NCBI RefSeq assembly: GCF_017306545.1
Contig: NZ_JAFKID010000028.1
Coordinates: 1 to 64,000 of the forward strand
DNA length: 64,000 nt
Source: Mesorhizobium sp.
GTDB taxonomy: Bacteria; Pseudomonadota; Alphaproteobacteria; Rhizobiales; Rhizobiaceae
Reading direction: 5' to 3'
The notes under the pieces were generated by a model. It did not search any database, was not told the origin of the DNA, and was given only the letters and a program-made list of their open reading frames with translations. Positions 9,106 through 17,655 of the stretch are shown one piece after another (within the stretch, counting starts at the first letter, position 1; each line of letters opens with the position of its first letter). Both the position numbers and the translations under genes were made by a program.

Positions 9106-9119
9106 TTGACGTCGATCAA
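9106..9119. promoter_or_regulatory. FNR/FixK-type box before uspA
   Basis: TTGAC-GTCG-ATCAA fits the FNR/FixK consensus TTGAT-N4-ATCAA with one change. It lies 161 bases before the UspA start at 9281 and 141 before the YitT start at 8964, so it can serve either. It is a different operator type from the TTTGCG boxes elsewhere in the window. Confidence 0.6.
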
Positions 9120-9280
9120 GGTATGGCGCGCACAAGCCTGTTTTGGGAAAAGAAAGCTCGGCACCGTGCTCGCTGCGAAGTCCTTCACCGCACCTGGGCC
9201 GCAGACTTGAAGGACCATTAGCTGGGAGAGGCGCACGATTCTCAACCGCGACAGTCCTAACTGGTATTCGGAGATCGCGA

Positions 9281-9730
9281 ATGCACAAACACATCCTCGT
9301 CCCGACGGACGGCTCCGAAACCGCCCAGAGGGGAGTCGACTATGCCTTGGCACTCGCCAGGGACCTTGGCGCCAAGGTCACCGTCCTCACCATAACCGAT
9401 CCCTATTCTCGCGTCGGAATGACCGCTGGAAAAAGTTGGAGACGTTCCGACCTGGATACGGACGAATTCAACAGGAGGCAGAAAGGAGCAGCCGACAAAG
9501 TCTTGAATAAGGTGAAGGGCGACGCCGTCAAGATGGGCGTCGACGTTGCGCTCGTGCATGTTTCCGAGGCTCGGCCGGCCGAAGCCATACTTCACACGGC
9601 AGGGGCGAGAGGCGCCCACCTGATCGTCATTGGCTCCCACGGCCGACGTGGCGTCAACAGGTTGCTGCTCGGCAGCCAAACGGCGGAAGTGCTGGCGCAT
9701 GCAGCCATCCCGGCCCTTGTCGTCAAATAA
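9281..9730 (+). CDS. Universal stress protein UspA
   Basis: A 149-residue single-domain Usp. It has the N-terminal strand and loop HILVPTDGSE and the C-terminal ATP-binding motif G-x2-G-x9-G-[ST] in GSHGRRGVNRLLLGSQTAEV. It is therefore of the ATP-binding UspA subtype and likely forms dimers. An FNR-type box upstream suggests induction at low oxygen, as known for Usp proteins in other proteobacteria. A second, related Usp follows at 10318. Confidence 0.92.
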   Translation: MHKHILVPTDGSETAQRGVDYALALARDLGAKVTVLTITDPYSRVGMTAGKSWRRSDLDTDEFNRRQKGAADKVLNKVKGDAVKMGVDVALVHVSEARPAEAILHTAGARGAHLIVIGSHGRRGVNRLLLGSQTAEVLAHAAIPALVVK

Positions 9731-9775
9731 GATGGTCTGGATGCCAGGCGCCGCTACGGGCCGTCGTTCGGATAG

Positions 9776-9789
9776 TTGACCAGGATCAA
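9776..9789. promoter_or_regulatory. FNR/FixK-type box before host-attachment gene
   Basis: TTGAC-CAGG-ATCAA has the same half-sites as the box at 9106. It lies 68 bases upstream of the gene at 9858, and the following uspA (10318) probably shares the transcript. Confidence 0.62.
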
Positions 9790-9857
9790 TGACGCGGCGG
9801 CTGGTGGCCGATAAGTGAAAAAGACAAAGAAGCTGCTCGAAACCGCAGGACGAGAAA

Positions 9858-10262
9858 ATGCTACTGCCGAACGGGACCACAGTTGCCGTCGTCGATGGCG
9901 AGAGGTTGCGTCTGTTCCGCAACAAAGGCATCGAACCGCGCATCCAATTAGTTGAGGAAACAGTAGCCAGCGTCCAGCCAGCCAATCAGGGCTCGGGCGC
10001 ACGGCACCGCAGCACGTCCGCCAATCCCGACCGGTGGCGCCTGGAGGAAGACGACTTTGCGGCGAGCGCGGCAGTATGCCTGAACCGGCTGATGCTCGAC
10101 GGGGAGATCGTCTCGCTGTTCGTCATCGCCGATCCACGGACGCTGGGGGAATTGCGACGCCACTTCCATGACGTGGCCAGAGAAAAGCTGATCGGCGACC
10201 TGGCCAAGGACTTCACCGGCGACAGCGTCGAGACGATCGAGGCTGCGCTCGCCAGGGCTTGA
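9858..10262 (+). CDS. Host attachment (PF10116-like) family protein
   Basis: A 134-residue soluble protein. The N-terminal TTVAVVDGERLRLFRNKG and the C-terminal region VSLFVIADPRTLGELRRHF, then AREKLIGDLAKDFTG, fit the family named for an Agrobacterium attachment protein. The fold resembles eRF1/baeRF domains, and the family is often found beside stress genes. Its biochemical role is unknown. An FNR-type box lies 68 bases upstream, and a UspA gene follows after 55 bases, so an anaerobic stress role is the simpler reading than host contact. Confidence 0.75.
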   Translation: MLLPNGTTVAVVDGERLRLFRNKGIEPRIQLVEETVASVQPANQGSGARHRSTSANPDRWRLEEDDFAASAAVCLNRLMLDGEIVSLFVIADPRTLGELRRHFHDVAREKLIGDLAKDFTGDSVETIEAALARA

Positions 10263-10317
10263 CCTCATCCGGCCGCTAAGGAACGGCGCGAACCTCGCCC
10301 GACGGGAATATTCCCCC

Positions 10318-10767
10318 ATGTACACGCATTTCCTTCTTCCCACCGATGGTTCCGAGCTTGCCCAGGCCGGCGTCAAGCATGGCCTGTCGCTTGCTAGACA
10401 GTACGGGGCACGGGTCACTGCAGTGATGGCGACGGAAGCGCCCGGCGGGCAATTTGCCTACTCAAGCGATTTATGGACTCCAGGCAAGGCGGAGATGGCG
10501 GAATATGAACGGGACCAACACCGAGAGGCAGAAGCGATCCTCGCGCCTGTGAAGGCCAACGCCGAGCAACTGGGGCTCGAGATCGAGACCGTTCACGTAC
10601 CCGACCGTCGAGCAGCACCAGCCATTCTTGACACCGCGCATAAATGCGGCTGCGACGTCATCGTGATGGCCTCGCATGGCCGTACCGGCATGAGCCGGGT
10701 CATGCTGGGCAGTCATACCGCCGAAGTCTTGGCCCGCGCCGATATTCCGGTGATCGTGTTCCGCTAA
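10318..10767 (+). CDS. Universal stress protein UspA (second copy)
   Basis: A 149-residue Usp beginning FLLPTDGSELAQAGVKHGL, with the ATP-binding motif ASHGRTGMSRVMLGSHTAEV near the C-terminus. It is the same length as the Usp at 9281 but clearly diverged in the middle (a Trp-containing loop around residues 54-60), so it is an older paralogue rather than a recent copy. It likely lies in an operon with the host-attachment-family gene. Confidence 0.92.
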   Translation: MYTHFLLPTDGSELAQAGVKHGLSLARQYGARVTAVMATEAPGGQFAYSSDLWTPGKAEMAEYERDQHREAEAILAPVKANAEQLGLEIETVHVPDRRAAPAILDTAHKCGCDVIVMASHGRTGMSRVMLGSHTAEVLARADIPVIVFR

Positions 10768-10834
10768 AGGCGCGAGCGAAGACGCGGCGGTTGCGTTCAA
10801 GTCTGCGGCGCCTGCGAAGGCGGGATTACCCATC

Positions 10835-10850
10835 TTTGCTCCGGCGCAAA
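10835..10850. promoter_or_regulatory. NnrR-type box before RIC
   Basis: TTTGCTCCGGCGCAAA, flanked by C and G so that the arms CTTTGC and GCAAAG pair perfectly. It lies 93 bases before the RIC start at 10944. Confidence 0.72.
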
Positions 10851-10943
10851 GACGAGAACCGGAAATCGGCGATTCATGGACAGCGGTCGATATTCGACGG
10901 TTAGCCCGGTCGTATTCCTATTGAACATGCATGGAGCTTTGTC

Positions 10944-11639
10944 ATGAACACGCATATCCCCGGCCCGGAGCTTTGGGAGCGCACCGTCGGCGATATTGCC
11001 GCTACGGTTCCCGGCGCCACAGCGGTTTTCCGCAAGTACAAGATCGATTTTTGCTGCAACGGCGATCTCACCCTCGACAGCGCCGCCCAACGTCGCGGCG
11101 TCGATCCCGACGCGCTCGAACACGCATTGGAGGCTCTCGGCTCCGGCGACGCTGGAACAGCCGCCGCGACCGAGATGAGCAGCGATGAACTGATCGATCA
11201 TATCCAGTCCGGGTACCACGAGGCACACCGTCGCGCTCTTCCCGAGCTCATCACGCTGTCCCGGAAGGTCGAGGCCGTGCACCGCGAGCATCCGAAGGTA
11301 CCTGCCGGGCTCTCCGACGCGCTGCGGCAGATACAGAGCGAGCTGGAGCAGCATATGGCAAAGGAGGAGGCCATCCTGTTTCCAGCCATGCGCCAGTGGG
11401 CCAAGGGTAGTGTCGACATCCAGACCGCGGAGTTCCGGCACGAGCACGACGACCAGGGCACGCAACTTCGCCTGCTCGAAAGCCTCACCGACGACTTCAC
11501 CCTTCCCGAAGGCGCCTGTCGCTCGTGGCAGGCGCTCTATCTCGGCACGGCGCAGCTTGCCGAGGACCTGATGGAGCACATCCACCTGGAGAACAATGTC
11601 CTGTTCCCGAGGTTCGCGGCAACGGAAAGCCCTGTTTAG
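10944..11639 (+). CDS. ytfE: Iron-sulfur cluster repair di-iron protein (RIC/YtfE/ScdA)
   Basis: A 231-residue RIC protein, which restores Fe-S clusters damaged by NO and oxidants. An N-terminal ScdA-type domain (about 1-65) has YKIDFCCNGD with the conserved Cys pair. The hemerythrin-like C-terminal domain supplies the di-iron ligands: His in SGYHEAHRR, HMAKEEAILFP, FRHEHDD and MEHIHLENNVLFP. The NnrR-type box upstream links it to NO. It is followed by a ybaN gene after 32 bases. In denitrifiers this gene is also called dnrN or norA. Confidence 0.94.
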   Translation: MNTHIPGPELWERTVGDIAATVPGATAVFRKYKIDFCCNGDLTLDSAAQRRGVDPDALEHALEALGSGDAGTAAATEMSSDELIDHIQSGYHEAHRRALPELITLSRKVEAVHREHPKVPAGLSDALRQIQSELEQHMAKEEAILFPAMRQWAKGSVDIQTAEFRHEHDDQGTQLRLLESLTDDFTLPEGACRSWQALYLGTAQLAEDLMEHIHLENNVLFPRFAATESPV

Positions 11640-11671
11640 CCGCGCGGAGGGGAGTTGCCGGGAACGACGGT

Positions 11672-12028
11672 ATGCGGATCGTGTGGGTGATCGTCGGCTT
11701 GGCCAGCTTGATGCTGGCAGGATTGGGCGTGGCGCTGCCGCTGCTGCCGACGACACCCTTCGTCATCCTGGCGGCCTCCTGCTTCGCGCGCTCGTCGCCG
11801 GCCTTGCATGACCGGCTCCTCGGCAGTCGTGTGTTTGGCAAGGCGATCCGCGACTGGCGTGCACATCGCGCCATCAGCCGCAAGGGCAAGGCGGCCGGCG
11901 TGCTCGCCATGGCGTTGTCGCTGGCCGCTTCGTTCGTTCTCGCGGCAGATCTTATCATTATCGGTCTGCAAGCGTTGACGGTATCCGCCGCTGCCGCCTT
12001 CATCTTGACCCGTAACACCGCAGCATAA
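11672..12028 (+). CDS. YbaN family (DUF454) inner-membrane protein
   Basis: A 118-residue protein with two N-terminal and one or two C-terminal hydrophobic helices. GLGVALPLLPTTPFVILAASCFARSS is the family signature (here broken only by description: GVALPLLPTTPF followed by AASCFARSS). Function is unknown. It follows RIC closely and probably shares its NnrR-controlled transcript; YbaN genes are commonly found near denitrification or heme genes in alphaproteobacteria. Confidence 0.82.
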   Translation: MRIVWVIVGLASLMLAGLGVALPLLPTTPFVILAASCFARSSPALHDRLLGSRVFGKAIRDWRAHRAISRKGKAAGVLAMALSLAASFVLAADLIIIGLQALTVSAAAAFILTRNTAA

Positions 12029-12101
12029 GCAGATGTTCTCGCGCCGTAATCCGCAACGGCGGACTGTCACCGCCCTCTGCTTGCATTCACGGTATCTGCG
12101 T

Positions 12102-12542
12102 CTACCAGGTGATATAGAACATCGCCTTGGCCAGGAGGACGATCAGCACCACGTGGCAGAACACGCTCAGATGGATGAGCTTGAAGTGGCGGGACTTGAG
12201 CCTGCCACGGGCGGTCAAGGTTATCGCGGTGATGAACTGCGCGAGTACGCTGAGCGCCAGAACGATCTTGATCGAAAGCAGCGTCGCGAAGCTGCTTTCA
12301 AAAGGATGCGCCAGGTCTTCTCGGTATTGCCAAGCCATCGCGATGCCCGCGCCGTACAGGATCGCCATGACGAACGGCATCAGCCGGCGGGCGCGCCGGC
12401 CGATCGCGGTTTCCACCGTGCGCATCGTCTCGCGCCCCACCGGTTTGCGGATGCCTTCGAGGATGAGAACCTCGAAGAAGACGGTGCCGACGAACATGAT
12501 TGCAGCAAACAGATGCAGCGTGACAAGAACGAAATGGCTCAT
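12102..12542 (-). CDS. Four-helix membrane protein, CopD-like
   Basis: A 146-residue protein with four hydrophobic segments. It starts MSHFVLVTLHLFAAIMFVG and ends with LIHLSVFCHVVLIVLLAKA. His residues in helices 1 and 4 would suit heme or copper binding, and the layout resembles short CopD-domain or DUF2269-like proteins. It begins 14 bases after ilvD stops, so it is probably the distal gene of that operon. The function is uncertain. Confidence 0.65.
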   Translation of the reverse strand: MSHFVLVTLHLFAAIMFVGTVFFEVLILEGIRKPVGRETMRTVETAIGRRARRLMPFVMAILYGAGIAMAWQYREDLAHPFESSFATLLSIKIVLALSVLAQFITAITLTARGRLKSRHFKLIHLSVFCHVVLIVLLAKAMFYITW

Positions 12543-12556
12543 GATCGGCGCTGCCT

Positions 12557-14230
12557 TCAGCCGGTTACGGCTCCCTCGTTGGCCGGCCGGGCGAGCGCCG
12601 CGAACTTCGCCAGCACGCCGTGCCGGTAGCGCGGTTCGGGCTGCTTCCAAGCGGCGCGGCGGCGGGCGATCTCGGCGTCGTCGACATTGAGTTGCAGGAG
12701 CAGCCGGTGCGCGTCGATGGTGATGGTGTCGCCCTCCTCGACCAGCGCGATGGTTCCGCCGGCATAGGCTTCCGGCGCGACATGGCCGACCACCATGCCC
12801 CAGGTGCCGCCGGAAAACCGCCCGTCGGTGATGAGGCCGACGCTTTCGCCGAGGCCGCGCCCGACCAGCGCCGAGGTCGGCGCCAGCATTTCCGGCATGC
12901 CCGGCCCGCCCTTCGGGCCGAGATAGCGCAGCACCACCACGTCGCCCGGCCTGATCCTGTCGGCAAGGATCGCATCCATCGCCGACTGCTCGTCGTCGAA
13001 GACGCGGGCGGGACCGGTGATCGCCGGGCTTTTCAGGCCGGTGATCTTGGCCACGGCGCCGTCTTCGGCGAGGTTGCCTTTCAGGATGGCGAGATGGCCC
13101 TCGCGGTAGAGCGCCTTGTCGATCGGCCTGATGACATGCTGGTCGGCGCGGGGCTTGTCGGCGACGGTCGCCAGTTCTTCGGCCAGCGTGCGGCCGGTAA
13201 TCGTCAGGCAATCGCCGTGCAGGAGGCCGGCGTTGAGCAGGAGCTTCAGCACCTGCGGGATGCCCCCGGCCTGGTGTAGATCGACCGCCATGTATTTTCC
13301 GGACGGTTTCAAGTCGCACAGCACCGGCACCTTGCGCCGCACGCGCTCGAAATCGTCCAGCTTCCACTCGATGCCGGCGGCATGGGCGATGGCGAGATAA
13401 TGCAGCACCGCGTTGGTGGAACCGCCGATCGCCATGATCAGCGCCACCGCGTTCTCGATCGATTTGCGGGTGACGATGTCGAGCGGCCTGATGTTCTTCT
13501 TCACCGCCTCGACCAGCACCCGGCCGGATTCGGCGGCACTGTCGATTTTCTCGTGGTCGGGGCTCGCCATGGTCGAGGAATAGAGCAGCGACATACCGAG
13601 CGCCTCGAACGAGGAACTCATGGTGTTGGCCGTATACATGCCGCCGCAGGAGCCGGTCGAAGGGCAGGCGTGGCGCTCGATGCCCTCGAAATCCTCTTCG
13701 CTCATCGTTCCGGCCATGACGGCGCCGACTGCCTCGAAAGCCGACACGATGGACAGGTCCTGCCCTTTCCAGCAACCGGGCTTGATGGTGCCGCCGTAAA
13801 CGTAGATCGCCGGCGCGTTGGCGCGCAAAATGCCGATCATGCCGCCTGGCATGTTCTTGTCGCAGCCGCCGAGAACCAGCACTCCGTCCATCCACTGACC
13901 CTGCACGCAGGTTTCCACGCAATCGGCGATCACCTCGCGCGACACCAGCGAGTATTTCATGCCCTCCGTACCCATCGACATGCCGTCCGAAATGGTCGGC
14001 GTGCCGAACACCTGCGGGTTGGCGCCGGCCTCCCTGATGGCCGCGACCGCCGCATTGGCGAGCGGTTGCAGGCCGGCGTTGCACGGCGTGATGGTGGAGT
14101 GGCCGTTGGCGACGCCGATCATCGGCTTGTCGAAATCGGCCTTCTCGTAACCCAGCGCGTAATACATGGCCCGGTTCGGGGAGCGTGCCACGCCCTGCGT
14201 GATATGTCTGGAGCGTTCGTTGAAAGGCAT
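12557..14230 (-). CDS. ilvD: Dihydroxy-acid dehydratase
   Basis: A 557-residue enzyme of valine/isoleucine/pantothenate synthesis that dehydrates 2,3-dihydroxy-3-methyl acids. The family motifs are present: [12 protein letters not shown] and [16 protein letters not shown] carry two cluster-ligand Cys residues, and [12 protein letters not shown] lies near the C-terminus. It has the short bacterial/yeast-type length (about 560 residues, versus 616 in E. coli). Dehydratase clusters of this kind are NO-sensitive in E. coli, which makes its place between RIC and NsrR notable, although the pairing may be chance. Confidence 0.94.
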   Translation of the reverse strand: MPFNERSRHITQGVARSPNRAMYYALGYEKADFDKPMIGVANGHSTITPCNAGLQPLANAAVAAIREAGANPQVFGTPTISDGMSMGTEGMKYSLVSREVIADCVETCVQGQWMDGVLVLGGCDKNMPGGMIGILRANAPAIYVYGGTIKPGCWKGQDLSIVSAFEAVGAVMAGTMSEEDFEGIERHACPSTGSCGGMYTANTMSSSFEALGMSLLYSSTMASPDHEKIDSAAESGRVLVEAVKKNIRPLDIVTRKSIENAVALIMAIGGSTNAVLHYLAIAHAAGIEWKLDDFERVRRKVPVLCDLKPSGKYMAVDLHQAGGIPQVLKLLLNAGLLHGDCLTITGRTLAEELATVADKPRADQHVIRPIDKALYREGHLAILKGNLAEDGAVAKITGLKSPAITGPARVFDDEQSAMDAILADRIRPGDVVVLRYLGPKGGPGMPEMLAPTSALVGRGLGESVGLITDGRFSGGTWGMVVGHVAPEAYAGGTIALVEEGDTITIDAHRLLLQLNVDDAEIARRRAAWKQPEPRYRHGVLAKFAALARPANEGAVTG

Positions 14231-14296
14231 GGTGAAAACCTGTTTGTGAAAGGTCGCAAACCGCCGCCGCGGCCTGCTTGCAGCAAGATCGCGCCG

Positions 14297-14596
14297 TTAT
14301 GCGCCGGCGCGATGCAATTGGCGTGGCAAGGCGGTTTGCCCGAAGTCGATCACCGACCGCTTCGTCACATTTCCCGCGACATCGACGCTTAGACGCGCAC
14401 GCCGGTTGCCATGGAAGAAACTCAACCGATATTCGCCCTCGTGCTCATCGATTCCGCGCTCGCAGAAGGACGTGATCTCCTGAGTCCTCATCAGCGAATG
14501 CACCGCCGCCGGATCGAGGCACAGCAAGTCGGCCAGCAGTTTTGCGTCGACGACAATGCCGTCAGTACCGATTTCAATCTGCATCGCATTCGTCAT
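14297..14596 (-). CDS. DUF6522 family protein
   Basis: A 99-residue soluble protein. The pattern IEIGTDGIVVDAKLLADLL, then a short helical region with LCLDPAAVHSLMRT, then ITSFCERGIDEHEGEYRLSF and the basic HGNRRARLSVD fits the uncharacterised DUF6522 family. Its single Cys in SFCERG is a family feature. It is the last of five small genes running from 15868, and its ATG overlaps the preceding stop (ATGA). This sits in the transcript controlled by the NsrR boxes near 16.0 kb. No function is known. Confidence 0.72.
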   Translation of the reverse strand: MTNAMQIEIGTDGIVVDAKLLADLLCLDPAAVHSLMRTQEITSFCERGIDEHEGEYRLSFFHGNRRARLSVDVAGNVTKRSVIDFGQTALPRQLHRAGA

Positions 14597-14877
14597 CCTA
14601 TGTCTGTACTCGCGGTCACGACCCATCGCAGGATCGTCTGTACAGCCGTGAGGCCAGGGTTCTCCGATTTCCGGATCAGGGTCAGGAGCTGGAACCAGAG
14701 ATCGTCGTCGGCCTCGTCGAGAAACGACCGCACGGCCCCGGCTGAAAAGTCACCAACCGACATCGAGGCGCGCGCCGCGCGTTCGGCAAGCTTTGTCGCA
14801 AGTTCGGGATGGAGGCCGGACAGGACGTCGGCAACCACCTCTGGCCGCTCCAGCGCGGCGATCAGATCTCCGAGCAT
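14593..14877 (-). CDS. Small helical protein of unknown function
   Basis: I do not recognise this 94-residue protein. It is predicted soluble and mostly helical (LGDLIAALERPEVVADVL; AGAVRSFLDEADDDLWFQLL), with no Cys and no signal peptide. Its stop overlaps the DUF6522 start by ATGA, so the two are translationally coupled and probably work together. AAGGA lies about 11 bases before the ATG. Confidence 0.6.
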   Translation of the reverse strand: MLGDLIAALERPEVVADVLSGLHPELATKLAERAARASMSVGDFSAGAVRSFLDEADDDLWFQLLTLIRKSENPGLTAVQTILRWVVTASTDIG

Positions 14878-14961
14878 ATCGCGTCCGTATTCCTTTGCGT
14901 TCGAGGCCCCGGCACCCTTTTGGGAACTGTAGCCCTGTTTGACCGAAACCAGAAGATTTCA

Positions 14962-15207
14962 TCACTCGTCCCAGTGTACGTGCCTGCTCAGTCGGTGCAG
15001 CAGCGCGTTGAATTTCCGCCATTGGACCGGATCGGCCCCACGCAGCACCGCGCAGGCTTTGCCTGCGTCCCGGCACGCGGCTTCGGCTTGCCCGGCCGTC
15101 GCCAGGGCTTCGAGACTGCCAAGCAGAATGGCGGCGAGACCAGACACTGGATCGCCACCACCGGAAGGCTCGACAGGGGCCTGAGCCTGGCCGTGAACGC
15201 CTTCCAT
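14962..15207 (-). CDS. Small hypothetical protein in NsrR-linked operon
   Basis: An 81-residue protein I do not recognise. It has an Ala/Gly-rich N-terminal half (SGLAAILLGSLEALATAGQAE), two Cys residues at CRDAGKAC and a basic, His-containing C-terminus (LLHRLSRHVHW). The ATG at 15207 directly follows the DUF59 gene stop and has GGTGAT upstream; a GTG at 15219 would overlap that gene instead. It may be real because the spacing and frame fit an operon, but coding evidence is weaker than for its neighbours. Confidence 0.45.
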   Translation of the reverse strand: MEGVHGQAQAPVEPSGGGDPVSGLAAILLGSLEALATAGQAEAACRDAGKACAVLRGADPVQWRKFNALLHRLSRHVHWDE

Positions 15208-15208
15208 C

Positions 15209-15544
15209 TCACCAATCACCGCTGTCCGCGATACCCAGATGTGTCTTGGCGGCCGCGCTCATGCGTTCCGGAGACCATGAGGGGTCGTAAGTCAGGACGA
15301 CGTCGACGGATTCGACGCCGGGCACGCTCCAAGCCGCGTCACGGGCTCCTTCCTTGAGGTAGTTGGTGGCGGGGCAGCCACGCGTCGTCGTGGTCATCAC
15401 GATGTTAACGACGCCGGCGTTGACCAGCACGGCATAGACCAGCCCAAGGTCGACGATGTTGTAGCCGAGTTCCGGGTCGATCACGAGGCGAAGCGCCTCC
15501 TCGACCTTCTTGTCGTCCAGTTGCGTGTCCGCTTCAGCAATCAT
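15209..15544 (-). CDS. MIP18/DUF59 metal-sulfur cluster assembly factor
   Basis: A 111-residue DUF59 (SufT/PaaD-like) protein, a family implicated in Fe-S cluster assembly or delivery. It shows EEALRLVIDPELGYNIVDLGLVY, MTTTTRGCPATNYL with the family Cys, and VVLTYDPSWSPERMS. It lies 66 bases downstream of the DUF2249 gene in the operon divergent from nsrR. A role in cluster repair or assembly under nitrosative stress is an inference from family and context. Confidence 0.87.
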   Translation of the reverse strand: MIAEADTQLDDKKVEEALRLVIDPELGYNIVDLGLVYAVLVNAGVVNIVMTTTTRGCPATNYLKEGARDAAWSVPGVESVDVVLTYDPSWSPERMSAAAKTHLGIADSGDW

Positions 15545-15610
15545 GTCACAGGCCCTGCCCTTGCCGCCCGCATGGTGTGGCGGGCGGCCGGTTGCGTTGC
15601 AATGCGTACT

Positions 15611-15868
15611 TCAAGCCGCCTTCAGAAGGCGGCCGATCTCGACGCGCCAAACGTCCGGCCCCCGTTCGAGGTAAGTCCAGGAGAACTGGCGCGGATGTTC
15701 CGCCTCGAGCTGGTAGTAGAGCGGCTTGGGGTCGTGATCGTTGACGAGGACGAATTTCCCACCCGGCGCGAGCTGGTCGACAAGTTCGAAGATCTTCTGA
15801 TGCCTCTGCATCGGCACCAGGGTACGGACGTCTATTTCGTTCGTTTCTGCGTGTGTGGCCTGCGCCAT
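15611..15868 (-). CDS. DUF2249 protein
   Basis: An 85-residue single-domain DUF2249 protein: IDVRTLVPMQRHQKIFELVD, then GGKFVLVNDHDPKPLYYQLEAE, and a C-terminal WRVEIG. The family is common beside hemerythrin, NsrR and denitrification genes and has no proven biochemical role; the NDHDPKPL loop is its most conserved part. It is the first gene of a five-gene operon divergent from nsrR, with an NsrR-like inverted repeat 110 bases upstream. Confidence 0.85.
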   Translation of the reverse strand: MAQATHAETNEIDVRTLVPMQRHQKIFELVDQLAPGGKFVLVNDHDPKPLYYQLEAEHPRQFSWTYLERGPDVWRVEIGRLLKAA

Positions 15869-15978
15869 GGATCTCTTCCTTCGATTACGAGATGGACGGT
15901 GGATGCGGTCCCTTCGCGGATCGCCGCCGTAGCGGGCAAACTTGCGTTGCGCCGACGATCACGGATAGTCGACGCCAA

Positions 15979-16001
15979 AAGATATATTGTCAATATATGT
16001 T
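15979..16001. promoter_or_regulatory. NsrR-like operator 1
   Basis: An 11-1-11 inverted repeat: left arm AAGATATATTG, one-base spacer, right arm CAATATATGTT, with 10 of 11 positions complementary. It fits the NsrR pattern of paired AAGATRYATTT arms. It lies 110 bases before the DUF2249 start and 112 before nsrR. Confidence 0.72.
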
Positions 16002-16040
16002 TTAGCGATCCTCTCGTGCTGGATTCCGGTCACCTTGCAA

Positions 16041-16063
16041 AAGATACATTTTCAGCGCATCTT
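16041..16063. promoter_or_regulatory. NsrR-like operator 2
   Basis: Left arm AAGATACATTT, one-base spacer, right arm CAGCGCATCTT. The outer AAGAT/ATCTT parts match and the inner part is degenerate. It lies 50 bases before the nsrR start, a position suited to autorepression. Confidence 0.62.
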
Positions 16064-16113
16064 TGATGCTCGGCCGTCTAGCCGACATCTGAGATTCCAC
16101 GCGAGGACCTTGA

Positions 16114-16542
16114 ATGAGACTGACGGATTTCTCCGACTATTCGCTGCGGCTACTCATGTACGCGGCGGTTCGGGCCGATCAGTTGATTACCATCGAGGAA
16201 ACTGCCCAGGTCTACGGAATCTCGCGCGCGCATCTCATGAAAGTGGCCAACCAGTTGACCCGAGCAGGTTTCCTGAAGGCGGTGCGAGGCCGCTCCGGCG
16301 GGCTGGCTCTCGCCATGCGACCCGAGCGCATCGGGTTGGGCGATGTATTGCGAGTGACCGAGCCGGACTTCGCCCTGGTCGAATGCTTCCGAAGCGACAA
16401 CCATTGCCTTATCACTCCGCGCTGTCGCCTGCGCGGCATGTTAAAGGAAGCGCTCGCCGCCTTCTCGGGGACGCTCGACCGCTACACTCTGGCCGATCTC
16501 CTACTCAGTCCCGAGGATTTCGGGATGCAGCCGGCAGCATAA
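16114..16542 (+). CDS. nsrR: Rrf2-family NO-sensing repressor NsrR
   Basis: A 142-residue Rrf2 regulator with an N-terminal winged helix-turn-helix (MRLTDFSDYSLRLLMY; TIEETAQVYGISRAHLMKV) and three Cys at 91, 98 and 104 (ECFRSDNHC, then ITPRCRL), the position of the NsrR Fe-S cluster ligands. The spacing C-x6-C-x5-C is close to known NsrR proteins. The recognisable AAGAT-type operators on both sides of the gene support NsrR over IscR or RirA. Loss of the cluster on NO exposure would derepress the divergent five-gene operon and the downstream ferredoxin unit. Confidence 0.86.
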   Translation: MRLTDFSDYSLRLLMYAAVRADQLITIEETAQVYGISRAHLMKVANQLTRAGFLKAVRGRSGGLALAMRPERIGLGDVLRVTEPDFALVECFRSDNHCLITPRCRLRGMLKEALAAFSGTLDRYTLADLLLSPEDFGMQPAA

Positions 16543-16611
16543 CGGCCGCCAACGTCCCCTTTCCCGCTTCACGACGCCGCATCGTTACCCTCTTGTCAGA
16601 TCGTATCCTAA

Positions 16612-16634
16612 AAGATACATATAAAATATATCTT
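16612..16634. promoter_or_regulatory. NsrR-like operator 3
   Basis: Left arm AAGATACATAT, one-base spacer, right arm AAATATATCTT, flanked by further A and T that extend the palindrome. It lies between nsrR and the small-protein/ferredoxin unit, 70 bases past the nsrR stop. Confidence 0.72.
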
Positions 16635-16882
16635 TTAACGAACCTCGTGGCTCCGCCATGCCCCTCGACTTCAATCATGCATTGCGCGCCGCCCGTACCT
16701 TGCAGCCCGCCCTTGGCTTAGGGCCTTCGGTCCGCGGCCTGTCGCAGCAGGAGCGGCTCGGCCCAATCTTCTCGGCCGTCGACCGCTATGGCGCCGATTG
16801 CCAGGCCTTGCGCGATATGGGCGCGGGAGCAGGACGGATACCAGACATCGTCGGATACGGAACCAACAGAAAGGAGATTGCC

Positions 16883-17119
16883 ATGCTGAGCAATTCACAT
16901 GAGTTCGTCCGACCCACGGACGAAATCGAACGCGCCTACCTCGAATCCTTGGTGCGCGCCGACTACGACAGGAGCCATCCAGGGGAAACCTTCGAGGACA
17001 TGAAGCGGCGCCGCTCTTTTTCAAAGGAAGACAACGGCCTTTACCGCGACTGGATGGCAATCGCCGCGGCGCGAGCCGAAGCCGCGCATGCGGCAAGCCC
17101 AAGCCTGCTGGCCGCCTGA
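16883..17119 (+). CDS. Small conserved-looking hypothetical protein upstream of FdxA
   Basis: A 78-residue soluble, charged protein (EIERAYLESLVRADYDRSHP; FEDMKRRRSFSKEDNGLYRDW) that I do not recognise. The ATG at 16883 has an excellent AAAGGAG site. The same frame is open back to an ATG at 16658, only 23 bases after NsrR operator 3, giving 153 residues, but that start has no ribosome site. It is followed after 18 bases by the ferredoxin gene, so the two are co-transcribed and probably NsrR-controlled. Confidence 0.6.
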   Translation: MLSNSHEFVRPTDEIERAYLESLVRADYDRSHPGETFEDMKRRRSFSKEDNGLYRDWMAIAAARAEAAHAASPSLLAA

Positions 17120-17137
17120 CCTCCAGAGACTTTCGAC

Positions 17138-17479
<342 letters not shown>

Positions 17480-17583
17480 GGCGACACCTCCTCGTCGCCT
17501 GTGCCCTACTCCGGTGCGGACAAAAAGATCACTGCCATCCCAACGGACAGCGGCAGCTGGAGCCGCTTTACACCGGCAAGTCG

Positions 17584-17599
17584 TTTGGCATTCCGCAAA
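17584..17599. promoter_or_regulatory. NnrR-type box before hemN
   Basis: TTTGGCATTCCGCAAA, 56 bases before the GTG start of hemN. The position is typical for class II/I activation and supports the hemN start at 17656. Confidence 0.68.
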
Positions 17600-17655
17600 G
17601 AAGGCGGACGGGATCGCTGGTAGGTTTCGGCGCTTCATCGGAGGCGACCAAAACC

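Noticed and set aside
14231..14260. TTTGTGAAAGGTCGCAAA near the ilvD start as an NnrR box
   Set aside because: Half-sites are 10 rather than 8 bases apart, so the spacing does not match the other sites.
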